A stretch of DNA of 13,593 nucleotides, taken from positions 1 through 13,593 of the forward strand of contig JBEKZQ010000139.1 of assembly GCA_049509675.1 (NCBI GenBank), read 5' to 3'. Positions 1-6,377 of this stretch are shown here, piece by piece. A program made the translations under genes and the position numbers. The notes under the pieces are model-generated. The model was not told the origin of the DNA and made no database searches. It saw nothing but the letters and a program-made list of their open reading frames with translations. The stretch comes from JBEKZQ01 sp049509675 (lineage in GTDB: Bacteria; Planctomycetota; Planctomycetia; Pirellulales; Thermoguttaceae). Position 1 is the first letter of the stretch. Each line of letters starts with the position of its first letter.

Positions 1-1165
1 TGATGCCGATCTCCGCGCCCAGGCCGAACTCGCCGCCGTCGTTGAATCGCGTGCTGGCGTTGATCATCACCGCCGAGCTATCGACGCGGGCGGCGAACTT
101 GCGTGCCGCTTCCAGGTCGTTGGTGACGATCGCTTCCGTGTGTTGCGAGCTGTAGCGATTGATGTGCTCGATCGCCTGGTCCAGGGAGTCGACCACGCGG
201 ACCGAGATGATCGGGCCCAGGTATTCGGTGCGATAATCTTCTTCGCTGGCCGGCTTGGCCTGGGGCACGAGCTGCTGCGTGCGCCGGTCGCCGCGGATCT
301 CGATGCCGCGCTCCAGCAGGGCATGGGCCACGCGGGGCAACAGCGTGGCGGCCGCGTCGGCGTGGATCAGCAGGGATTCGGCCGCGTTGCACACCCCCAT
401 CCGCTGGCACTTGGCGTTAATGACCAGCTTCTCGGCCATGTCCGCGTCGGCCGAGCGATCGAGATAGACGTGGCAATTGCCGGCGAAATGCTTGATGACC
501 GGCATGCGGGCTTCCGCGCTGACGCGGCGGATGAGGCTTTCGCCGCCGCGAGGGATGCAGACGTTGATATATTCGGGCATGCGGAGCAGCTCGCCGACGG
601 CGGCGCGGTCGGGCGTGGCGACCAACTGCACGGCTTCGCGGGGCAGACCGGCCTCGGCGGCGGCCTCGGCCAGGATTTCGGCAATCGCCACGTTGGATTG
701 GGCCGCTTCCTTCCCGCCCCGCAAGATCACGGCGTTGCCGCTCTTGACGCAAATGGCCGCGGCGTCGGAGGTCACGTTGGGCCGCGATTCGTAGATGAAA
801 AAGATCACGCCCAGCGGCACGCGGACCTTCTGCACTTCCAGCCCGTTGGGACGCATCGAGGAAGAGATGATCTCGCCCACCGGCTCGGGCAACAGGGCGA
901 TTTCTTCCAGGGCGCCGGCCATGGTGGCGATCCGCGACGGCGTCAGACGCAGCCGATCGATCTGCGCCTCGGACAGTCCGAAGCCGGGCGCGGCGGCCAG
1001 ATCGATGTTATTGGCTTCCATAAGCCAGGCCGAGCGTTCGCCGAGCAGCCGTGCGCTATGGCGCAGCCATTGCTGTTTTTGGGCCCCGGTGACCTGGGCC
1101 AACTCGACAGCCGCGCGCTGCGCGCGTTGGGCCAATTCCAGGCAATAAGCGTGCAGGTCGTTCAT
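1..1165 (-). CDS. proA: Glutamate-5-semialdehyde dehydrogenase (gamma-glutamyl phosphate reductase), 3' end cut by window
   Basis: ProA reduces gamma-glutamyl phosphate to glutamate-5-semialdehyde with NADPH, the second step of proline synthesis in the cytoplasm. The frame is open from the ATG at 1165 to the window edge, giving 388 of the usual ~420 residues; only the last ~30 are missing. The NAD(P)-binding core includes FIYESRPNVTSDAA (123-136) and SGNAVILRGGKEA (142-154). The catalytic cysteine is C259 in QRMGVCNAAESLL, and the family signature FNDGGEFGLGAEIGI lies at 374-388. The start matches where ProA homologues begin. No good Shine-Dalgarno is seen; AAGGG lies about 11 nt upstream, and a promoter-like pair ends 6 nt before the ATG. 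It is separated from folP upstream by a 163-bp gap with a hairpin repeat, so it may have its own promoter. The kinase gene proB is not in the window. Confidence 0.97.
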   Translation of the reverse strand, partial: MNDLHAYCLELAQRAQRAAVELAQVTGAQKQQWLRHSARLLGERSAWLMEANNIDLAAAPGFGLSEAQIDRLRLTPSRIATMAGALEEIALLPEPVGEIISSSMRPNGLEVQKVRVPLGVIFFIYESRPNVTSDAAAICVKSGNAVILRGGKEAAQSNVAIAEILAEAAAEAGLPREAVQLVATPDRAAVGELLRMPEYINVCIPRGGESLIRRVSAEARMPVIKHFAGNCHVYLDRSADADMAEKLVINAKCQRMGVCNAAESLLIHADAAATLLPRVAHALLERGIEIRGDRRTQQLVPQAKPASEEDYRTEYLGPIISVRVVDSLDQAIEHINRYSSQHTEAIVTNDLEAARKFAARVDSSAVMINASTRFNDGGEFGLGAEIGI

Positions 1166-1171
1166 GGCGGA

Positions 1172-1251
1172 AGTATCCCTTGCGGGCCGGCGAAAGTCAA
1201 CGGCGATTTGCGGCCATCCCGGCGACCGAACCGCGTCGCTAAGGAATTATA
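1172..1251 (-). promoter_or_regulatory. Candidate proA promoters
   Basis: Two sigma70-like signals lie on the minus strand. The nearer is TTGACT (1200-1195), a 17-nt spacer, then GATACT (1177-1172); its predicted start of transcription falls on the A of the proA ATG, which would make the mRNA leaderless. The farther is a perfect TATAAT (1251-1246) without a convincing -35 box, which would give a ~70-nt leader. Hexamer matches in GC-rich planctomycete DNA are weak evidence by themselves. Confidence 0.3.
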
Positions 1252-1290
1252 TCGCCGGGAGTTGCGGCAAGTATTCTCTTTGCCAATTGC

Positions 1291-1324
1291 CCCTCACCCC
1301 AGCCCTCTCCCGGAGGGAGAGGGG
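1291..1324. repeat. Palindromic intergenic repeat (CCCTCTCCC hairpin)
   Basis: CCCTCTCCC (1303-1311) pairs perfectly with GGGAGAGGG (1315-1323) around a 3-nt loop and is preceded by CCCTCACCCCAG. From memory, repeats of this kind are dispersed in many bacterial genomes. It starts 5 nt past the folP stop codon in the direction of folP transcription, so the RNA hairpin could protect or end the folP transcript. No U-tract follows, so it is not a standard intrinsic terminator. Confidence 0.7.
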
Positions 1325-1328
1325 GACG

Positions 1329-2198
1329 CTACTCCAGTCCGCCACTGGCGGCGAACAGTTCGATCGCCTGTCGCACGGCGGCCACGTCGTGGACGCGCAG
1401 CACCTGCACCCCCTGCCGCGCCAGCGACAATGCCACGCCGATCGTGCCTGCTGTCCGGTCGGCCCCCTCGTCGCCCAGGAACTGCCCGATAAAACCCTTG
1501 CGCGAGGGGCCGATCAACACGGGGCAGCCCAACGAGTGAAACCGCCGCGCATTGGCCAGCAGGGCCAGGTTATGCGCGGTTGTCTTGCCGAAGCCGATGC
1601 CCGGGTCCAGCGCCATGCGGTCGGACGGAATACCGGCGGCCAGCAGGGCGTCGCGGCGCGCGCCAAGATACGTCAAGACTTCCTCGACGACATTCTCGTA
1701 GCGCGGGTCTTGCTGCATCGTGCGCGGCGTGCCTTGCATGTGCATGACGCACACGCCGCAGCCGCTGCGGGCGGCAAGGGCCGGCATGTCGCGGTCGCCG
1801 GTCAGGCCCGTGATGTCGTTGATCACCTCGGCGCCGGCGGCCAGGGCTTCTTGGGCCACGACGGCCTTCGAGGTGTCGACGGAGAGCGGCAGCCGCGTCT
1901 TGGCGGCCAGCGCGGCGATCACTTCCGCTACGCGGCGGATCTCCTCAGCCGCCTCGATGGGAGCGGCCCCCGGGCGCGTGCTCTCGCCGCCCACGTCGAG
2001 CAGGTCGGCGCCGGCGGCGGCCAGGGCCAGCCCGTGCCGGACGGCCAGGGCCGGATCGAGGAATCGGCCGCCGTCGGAAAAGCTGTCGGGCGTGACGTTC
2101 AGAATGCCCATCAGAAGCGGGAGGCGGCCCACGCTGAGGCTCCTGGTGCGGAGTTGCCAATGATCGGCGCGGGTTGGCGCGGACGGCCCTTCTACCAT
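1329..2198 (-). CDS. folP: Dihydropteroate synthase
   Basis: FolP condenses 6-hydroxymethyl-7,8-dihydropterin diphosphate with p-aminobenzoate in folate synthesis; it is the sulfonamide target. The 289-residue product has the usual length. Visible motifs in order are LMGILNVTPDSFSDGG (29-44), ADLLDVGGESTRPGA (64-78), LPLSVDTSK (103-111), INDITG (126-131), MHMQGTPRTMQ (152-162), LDPGIGFGKT (197-206), LIGPSRKGFIG (228-238) and the C-terminal RVHDV (268-272), covering the pterin and phosphate sites. The frame stays open upstream to 2540, but that part overlaps the LptE-like gene and has no folate-synthase character. I chose the ATG at 2198 because it overlaps the preceding stop codon in ATGGTAG, a classic coupling arrangement, and leaves a normal ~25-residue lead before the first motif. 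It is probably translated by reinitiation from the lipoprotein gene. Confidence 0.97.
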   Translation of the reverse strand: MVEGPSAPTRADHWQLRTRSLSVGRLPLLMGILNVTPDSFSDGGRFLDPALAVRHGLALAAAGADLLDVGGESTRPGAAPIEAAEEIRRVAEVIAALAAKTRLPLSVDTSKAVVAQEALAAGAEVINDITGLTGDRDMPALAARSGCGVCVMHMQGTPRTMQQDPRYENVVEEVLTYLGARRDALLAAGIPSDRMALDPGIGFGKTTAHNLALLANARRFHSLGCPVLIGPSRKGFIGQFLGDEGADRTAGTIGVALSLARQGVQVLRVHDVAAVRQAIELFAASGGLE

Positions 2199-2947
2199 GG
2201 CGCTTCCATCAATGAGACGATCTGCTCGGCCAGGCGCCGGATGACCCGCTGCTGGCCGGTCGCCACCGATTGCCCCACCTCCGGCACCACCCCGGAAGCC
2301 CCGTTCATGTCGACCAACTCGGACGGCAGGGGAACGGGCGGGCATGGGCGAACCACGTTGCCGCGGCGATCGATCCAGCTTACGACGATGCGCAGGTTGA
2401 CTTCGATTTCGCGGGGGTCGCCGTTGAGGTTTTGCACCAGCAGGTGCTTGCCTTCGCCCACGATTTTGCCGGAAAGGACGCTGTCGGCGTTGGGCGTGGC
2501 CACGACCTTGTAAGGCGTTCGCCGCTCGATCTCCTTGCACACCGCCTCGGTGAGTTGCTCACCCAGGTCGCGGCGCAAACTGTCGGACTGAAACACGGGC
2601 ACGTGTACCGTGCTGATGTTGGCCGGGAAGAGGGTCTGGTTGCCGATATTGTAGCCGGCGCAACCGGCGCAGGCGCAGAGCAGCAGGGCCAGGGCGAGGC
2701 GCGTGGGGCGTGGGGCGTGGAGCGTGGGGCGCGGGACGCGGGGCGTGGAGCGTGGGGCGTGGAGCGTGGAGCGTGGAGCGTGGAGCGTGGAGCGTGGGGC
2801 GTGGAGCGAGGCGCGTGGGGCGTGGAGCGTGGAGCGTGGGGCGTGGAGCGTGGAGCGTGGGGCGTGGAGCGACTCTTCCATCCCGTCGCAAGCGACGCGC
2901 GGAAGAGGCGGACCGTTTTTCAGCGGTTTTATACGATCGCCGCTCAT
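2192..2947 (-). CDS. LptE-like LPS-assembly lipoprotein with an N-terminal heptad-repeat insertion
   Basis: LptE lipoproteins plug the LptD channel that delivers lipopolysaccharide to the outer membrane. The predicted product is 251 residues. The last ~155 residues, from a signal-like LALALLLCACAGC with probable lipidated C96 (or C93) into AGYNIGNQTLFP, then VPVFQSDSLRRDLGEQLTEA and a beta-rich domain with WIDRRGNV, match what I recall of planctomycete LptE-family proteins. The unusual part is residues ~27-82: 24 DNA heptamers translated as degenerate HAPRSTL repeats between the start codon and the signal peptide. I chose ATG 2947 because it lies 2 nt after the previous stop codon and has GGAAAG 7 nt upstream. 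ATG 2881 and 2983 are alternatives with weaker support. No ATG or GTG was found between the array and the signal peptide, so the repeat is probably translated. Whether the Sec machinery accepts such a long basic lead is unknown. Confidence 0.82.
   Translation of the reverse strand: MSGDRIKPLKNGPPLPRVACDGMEESLHAPRSTLHAPRSTLHAPRASLHAPRSTLHAPRSTLHAPRSTPRVPRPTLHAPRPTRLALALLLCACAGCAGYNIGNQTLFPANISTVHVPVFQSDSLRRDLGEQLTEAVCKEIERRTPYKVVATPNADSVLSGKIVGEGKHLLVQNLNGDPREIEVNLRIVVSWIDRRGNVVRPCPPVPLPSELVDMNGASGVVPEVGQSVATGQQRVIRRLAEQIVSLMEAPW
2701..2868. repeat. Tandem heptamer array (GCGTGGR)24 inside the LptE-like gene
   Basis: There are twenty-four contiguous 7-bp units. Most read GCGTGGA or GCGTGGG on the plus strand; three are degenerate (GCGCGGG, ACGCGGG, GCGAGGC). 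Because 7 is not a multiple of 3, three units make a 21-bp coding period, translated on the minus strand as HAPRSTL. No stop codon arises in that frame. Gain or loss of a number of units not divisible by three would shift the frame of the lipoprotein gene. Confidence 0.97.
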
Positions 2948-2949
2948 CG

Positions 2950-4554
2950 TTAATCTTTCCGCTCGAACAGTTGCGTCAACCACTCGAAGTGTTTGGGCGG
3001 ATTGTCGGGCTCGTCGCGTATCTGTGCCATCCGCTCCCGCGCCTTTTGGGCAAGATCGGTCTGCGGATACTCTTTGATGATCGACTGATAGTGTTCGCGG
3101 GCGGCGCCGTAGAACTTGTGCTTATCGTAGTACGCGGCCCTATTCCATTCCCGTTCAGCCTTCTGCTCGATGATTTCGGCCCGGGTCTTGAGCATGTTCT
3201 GTTCTTCCTCGCCGAGTCGGCCGCGGAACTGCGTGAGCGCCTGGTCGGCGGTCTCGCCGGCCTGGTTCAGCGGCGTCGCGTCGTAGACCGGACCCTGGTA
3301 GACCCGCAGCCGCGCCTGCACGCCGAGCACGTGGGCGTCGCGTTGGAACTTGCTCTTGGGATAATCCTTGCGGATCAGATCGTAATGGTAGGCGGCTTCC
3401 TCCCATCGGCCGCGGCGGAAGTAGGCGTTGGCGATCGACATGACCGCGTAGTCGGCCAGCGGCCCCAGCGGATCGTGGATCCGCACCGCCTCGTAGGCCG
3501 CCAGGGCGTTGCCGAACGTGTCGAACACGGGCCGCGTCTTGTCGTTGAAATTGGGCGTGGTGGGCCAGTGCGGCCGGGCGATGTCCAACTGCTCCCAGTA
3601 GCGGCCGATGGCGAACTCCCGGGAAACGGTCGTATCCAGATACCGCGTGTTGTCGTGCTTCTTCAACAGATTCGTGTACGCGTCGTGCGCCTTGGAGTAC
3701 TGGTCGGCGAAGAAATAGCACTCGGCCAGCAGGAACAGGGCGTCTTCTTCCAAGGTCGAGTCGGGCCAGCGCCAGGACGCGATATAGAAATGCTTGCCCG
3801 CCTCTTCGTACTTCTTCTGCTTGAAGAGGGCTTCGCCCTGCTGGAACTCCGCGTGCGCGATCTTCTCGTCGGGACCGTAACCGCACTTCTGCTTGATGTC
3901 TTTCCACATGTTGTCGGGCGAGAGCTTGGACCAATCGAAACCGTCGTCGTCCGACTTGTCTTTCTTGTCTTTGGCGGCATCGGCACCGCCGGGCGCGGAG
4001 ATCAGCGGCGTGGCCGGCATCATGACCGGCGTCGTGACCGGCGTGCCGGACGCATCCGGGGCCGTGGCGATGGGCGAAACGGCCGAGGCGGGCACCACGT
4101 CGCGGCTGGCCGGGCCCGTGCCCGTGGCGCCGATCGGAACCGCGCCGGGGTATGGCGACGGAGCGTTCTGCGGCGGAGCCCCATACATGCCGGGGGCCGC
4201 CGACAACGGCGCAGCGCCGGGCCGCATTGCCCGCGGATCGCCGTTGGGATATCCGGCCGGCGGAACCACGTCGGGATAGGGCGGTGCATTGGGATAGGCG
4301 GCCGCCGGAGCAACCGCGGGGATGGGCGGGGCCGCACTGGCCGCGCCGGCCGGGACCGGCTGCGCGTCGTGTCGTGTCAGCGACTTGAACAGCCAACCGT
4401 TATAGCCGTCCTGGTCGCCATTGCCCGCTGCTTGTTGATTGGCGGCGGCCGATGGCGGAGCCGGCGGCACGCTGTTGCAACCGGTCAGAAGAGCCGCGCT
4501 AGCGACTAGGACCAGCATTCTTGCCCGGTCGGCGTGCGCGTTCCATCCGGTCAT
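2950..4554 (-). CDS. BamD-like TPR outer-membrane lipoprotein
   Basis: This is probably a lipid-anchored periplasmic TPR protein of the outer-membrane beta-barrel assembly (BamD/YfiO) type. The 534-residue product begins with a signal peptide ending in the lipobox LLTGC (C26). Residues ~27-195 are low-complexity Pro/Ala/Gly. An acidic-lysine patch KDKKDKSDDD (194-203) leads into a helical C-terminal half with TPR-like repeats (EFQQGEALFKQKKYEEAGKHF, DALFLLAECYFFADQYSKAHDAY, AVMSIANAYFRRGRWEEAAYHYD, YYDKHKFYGAAREHYQSIIKEYP). Classical BamD is about 245 residues, so the linker roughly doubles it. The ATG at 4554 has AAGGA 8 nt upstream and places the signal peptide correctly; an in-frame ATG at 4608 lies inside a hairpin repeat and is unlikely. 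The gene ends 2 nt before the LptE-like gene, so both envelope lipoproteins are probably made from one mRNA. A different TPR lipoprotein role cannot be excluded. Confidence 0.8.
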   Translation of the reverse strand: MTGWNAHADRARMLVLVASAALLTGCNSVPPAPPSAAANQQAAGNGDQDGYNGWLFKSLTRHDAQPVPAGAASAAPPIPAVAPAAAYPNAPPYPDVVPPAGYPNGDPRAMRPGAAPLSAAPGMYGAPPQNAPSPYPGAVPIGATGTGPASRDVVPASAVSPIATAPDASGTPVTTPVMMPATPLISAPGGADAAKDKKDKSDDDGFDWSKLSPDNMWKDIKQKCGYGPDEKIAHAEFQQGEALFKQKKYEEAGKHFYIASWRWPDSTLEEDALFLLAECYFFADQYSKAHDAYTNLLKKHDNTRYLDTTVSREFAIGRYWEQLDIARPHWPTTPNFNDKTRPVFDTFGNALAAYEAVRIHDPLGPLADYAVMSIANAYFRRGRWEEAAYHYDLIRKDYPKSKFQRDAHVLGVQARLRVYQGPVYDATPLNQAGETADQALTQFRGRLGEEEQNMLKTRAEIIEQKAEREWNRAAYYDKHKFYGAAREHYQSIIKEYPQTDLAQKARERMAQIRDEPDNPPKHFEWLTQLFERKD

Positions 4555-4594
4555 GGCATAGGTCCTTGGGAGCGACGAAAAAGGCGGCGGCAAA

Positions 4595-4638
4595 GGGGAC
4601 AGTCCCATTTTCGTGGAACGAAAATTGGGACAGTCCCC
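4595..4638. repeat. REP-like hairpin (GGGGACAGTCCC type)
   Basis: The arms GGGGACAGTCCCATTTTCGT (4595-4614) and its near-complement (4618-4638) pair with one mismatch and one bulge around a 3-nt loop. The inner GGGACAGTCCC is itself a palindrome with one central base. It lies one base past the recO stop codon and before the BamD-like gene. The shape resembles REP sequences mobilised by RAYT (Y1-type) transposases; no such transposase is in the window. Confidence 0.8.
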
Positions 4639-4639
4639 G

Positions 4640-5395
4640 TTACGTGGAGAACATGCCTAGATACTGGTGCATGCGCGGTTTACGGCCCAACAAGTGGACC
4701 AGGTAATGGTTCATCACGCTGCGTAACTCTGCGAAAGTGCGCGGGTCGATCTCCATGCGGCGCCAGAGCTGGCCGTGGATGTCGGCCAACTGGGCCAAGG
4801 TGCGCAACATGCCGGCGCTGACGGAGATCACCTGCGTCTTTCCGGCGCGGCACTGGGAACACAACACGCCGCCATGGAGCGAGCCGAAGGCGACGCGTCC
4901 GGCGGGTTCCACCGCCGCCGCGCACTCGGCACAGCGATCCAAGGAGGGTGAGTGTCCCAAAAAATGCAGCGCGCCCAGTTCAAACCGCACGATCCGCCTG
5001 GCGACCGCCTCTCCGGCGGCCAAGGCCTCCAGGGTCTCGTCGGCTAAATCGAATAGTTCGGGATGAGGGTCGTCGTCGTCGGTCAACTCGCTGAGCAATT
5101 CGGCGACGTAGTAGCCGGCATACAGCCCGGCGAGGCTCCTGCCCGCCGGGCGGAACCGCCGCAAGAGCTTGGCTTCCGTCACCAGGTCCAGCGCATCCGA
5201 CGATTTGTGGAGGAAGACTATTCGACAAAGGGTGAGCACGTCAAGAGCAGACTCGAACGGGTTCTTGAGTCGCCGGGCCCCTTTCGCCAGAGCCCCCACT
5301 TTGCCGAACTCGCGCGTGAACAGCGTGACGATCAGGCTGGTTTCGCTGAATTCGATCGTACGCAGCACCAGGGCAGTCGCTTTTTCCGAGGCCAT
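4640..5395 (-). CDS. recO: DNA repair protein RecO
   Basis: RecO binds single-stranded DNA and, with RecR, helps load RecA onto SSB-coated gaps (RecFOR pathway). The 251-residue product has the usual length. The N-terminal OB-fold holds the family pattern TALVLRTIEFSETSLIVTLF (7-26) and GALAKGARRLKNPFESAL (34-51). A helical domain (YAGYYVAELLSEL, 92-104) follows, then a zinc-binding motif with C155-x2-C158 and C179-x2-C182. The ATG at 5395 fits the conserved N-terminus. No Shine-Dalgarno is visible; TACCAT (5409-5404), 17 nt from TTGTTC (5432-5427), lies just upstream and would give an almost leaderless mRNA. It is divergent from aat. A hairpin repeat sits right after its stop codon, so coupling to the BamD-like gene is uncertain. 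Confidence 0.95.
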   Translation of the reverse strand: MASEKATALVLRTIEFSETSLIVTLFTREFGKVGALAKGARRLKNPFESALDVLTLCRIVFLHKSSDALDLVTEAKLLRRFRPAGRSLAGLYAGYYVAELLSELTDDDDPHPELFDLADETLEALAAGEAVARRIVRFELGALHFLGHSPSLDRCAECAAAVEPAGRVAFGSLHGGVLCSQCRAGKTQVISVSAGMLRTLAQLADIHGQLWRRMEIDPRTFAELRSVMNHYLVHLLGRKPRMHQYLGMFST

Positions 5396-5440
5396 AATGG
5401 GTCATGGTATGCCGGGAACAGGGGGCGAACAAGGGCGACT

Positions 5441-5516
5441 GGGGTCTGGTCCATTTTTCGGCTCGCAGACGTTGCGATGGCCGGTACGTTCCGCCCGAAA
5501 ACATGGACCTGACCCC
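5441..5516. repeat. Dispersed hairpin repeat, copy 1 (GGGGTCTGGTCC type)
   Basis: This 76-bp element has imperfect inverted ends: GGGGTCTGGTCCATTTTTCG at the left, and at the right a segment whose complement reads GGGGTCAGGTCCATGTTTTC. A second copy is at 10990-11065 with almost identical ends and a diverged centre; similarity continues ~10 bp past the right end (GCGCCAC). The copy lies in the 271-bp divergent region between recO and aat. It looks like a non-autonomous REP or MITE-type element. Confidence 0.88.
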
Positions 5517-5528
5517 CTTGCGCCACCC

Positions 5529-5613
5529 GGTCTTAGGACTTGGGTCTTAGGTCTTGGATGTTGGCTATTCGCGTGGACGACCACAGCTAAGGCCCAAGAC
5601 CCAAGACCCAAGA
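5529..5613. repeat. Heptamer arrays in inverted orientation (GGTCTTR)4 and (CCCAAGA)3
   Basis: Four heptamers, GGTCTTA GGACTTG GGTCTTA GGTCTTG, occupy 5529-5556. After a 36-bp gap, three units of CCCAAGA occupy 5593-5613; their complement, TCTTGGG, is a rotation of the same unit. The two blocks can pair as an imperfect stem of about 20 bp. It sits just upstream of aat. Confidence 0.85.
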
Positions 5614-5654
5614 GCGAACCTGGCGGTCCCCTCCCCACTCCGCGCTCCCCGCCC

Positions 5655-5660
5655 TACAAT
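5655..5660 (+). promoter_or_regulatory. Candidate -10 box placing the start of transcription on the aat ATG
   Basis: TACAAT (5 of 6 matches to TATAAT) ends 6 nt before the ATG at 5667, so a normal +1 falls on the start codon. There is no Shine-Dalgarno and no convincing -35 box at the expected place (around 5632-5637). Confidence 0.25.
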
Positions 5661-5666
5661 CGATTC

Positions 5667-6377
5667 ATGCCGATCCTTCCTCGATCCGCGTTGTTTCCGC
5701 CTGCTGAAGAGGCCGACCGGGACGGCCTGCTGGGCTTTGGCGGAGAACTGACGCCGCAGTGGCTGCTGGACGCCTATGGGCACGGCATCTTTCCCTGGCC
5801 CGATAGCCGCGTCGATTCCCCGATCCCCTGGTGGTCGCCGGATCCCCGGGCGGTGATCGAGTACGAGCGGTTCCACGTGCCGCGGCGTTTGCAGCGCACC
5901 TGCCGCAGCGATCGCTTCGCGGTGACGACCGACCGCGATTTTTCGGGCGTCATTCACGGCTGTGCTTCCGCAAGCGGCCGGAAGGGCGGGACCTGGCTGA
6001 CCGCGCCGATGATCGCGGCCTATCTCCGCTTGTTCGAGTTGGGCGTTGCCCATAGCGTCGAAGCATGGCACGAGGGGCAGTTGGCCGGCGGAACCTACGG
6101 CGTGGCGATCGGCGGGCTGTTCGCCGCCGAGTCGATGTTCTATCGCCTCCGCGACGCCTCGAAGGTGGCGCTGGTGTACCTGGTCGATCATCTGCGCCAG
6201 CGGGGATACACGCTGCTGGACATCCAGCAGTTGACGCCGCACACGGCGCAGTTCGGCGCGGTGGAGATCCCCCGCCGCCAATACCTGCTGCGGCTGCGCG
6301 AGGCGTTACAATCGCCGGTCACCTTTGGGTATGTCAGGCATCCCATGCCTGACAAACCTGGGCGTGCCGGTCAATAG
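5667..6377 (+). CDS. aat: Leucyl/phenylalanyl-tRNA--protein transferase
   Basis: Aat transfers Leu or Phe from charged tRNA to proteins with N-terminal Arg or Lys, marking them for ClpAP in the bacterial N-end rule. The 236-residue product matches the family length. Family motifs are GHGIFPWP (38-45), PIPWWSPDPRAV (52-63), GGTWLTAPMIAAY (107-119), GVAHSVEAW (126-134), GGTYGVAIGGLFAAESMF (141-158) and DIQQLTPHTAQFGA (185-198). The frame is open back to 5169, but that part is antisense to recO and crosses the repeats, so the ATG at 5667 is the sensible start. The final ~15 residues (VRHPMPDKPGRAGQ) are encoded partly by a palindromic repeat and show no family conservation that I recognise. The stop overlaps the stop of the convergent DUF1559 gene by 7 bp. 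Confidence 0.96.
   Translation: MPILPRSALFPPAEEADRDGLLGFGGELTPQWLLDAYGHGIFPWPDSRVDSPIPWWSPDPRAVIEYERFHVPRRLQRTCRSDRFAVTTDRDFSGVIHGCASASGRKGGTWLTAPMIAAYLRLFELGVAHSVEAWHEGQLAGGTYGVAIGGLFAAESMFYRLRDASKVALVYLVDHLRQRGYTLLDIQQLTPHTAQFGAVEIPRRQYLLRLREALQSPVTFGYVRHPMPDKPGRAGQ
6332..6354. repeat. Palindromic repeat at the 3' end of aat
   Basis: TGTCAGGCAT (6332-6341) and ATGCCTGACA (6345-6354) are perfect 10-bp inverted arms around CCC. The repeat lies inside the last codons of aat, just before the convergent stop codons, where an RNA hairpin could form on either transcript. No U-tract accompanies it. Confidence 0.85.

Noticed and set aside
1303..1323. folP hairpin as an intrinsic terminator
   Set aside because: The stem is good but no run of U follows on the folP strand, so termination was not called.
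140..1492. Long plus-strand open frame opposite proA
   Set aside because: It is antisense to a fully recognisable ProA frame, its translation is rich in His/Gly/Arg without any family motif, and it runs through the hairpin repeat; it is a GC-rich shadow.
2198..2540. Longer folP frame starting at 2540
   Set aside because: The added part is Arg/Pro-rich shadow of the LptE-like gene, and the ATG at 2198 gives the normal length and a stop-start overlap.
2701..2868. Heptamer array as a CRISPR array
   Set aside because: Units are contiguous 7-mers with no spacers and no cas genes nearby.
1164..4509. Long plus-strand frames opposite folP, the LptE-like and BamD-like genes, one with GRGAWSV repeats
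   Set aside because: They are antisense to genes with clear motifs; the apparent repeat protein is only the heptamer array read from the other strand.
4554..4608. Longer BamD-like start at 4608
   Set aside because: The extra 18 codons lie in the REP-like hairpin and would bury the signal peptide; ATG 4554 has a good Shine-Dalgarno.
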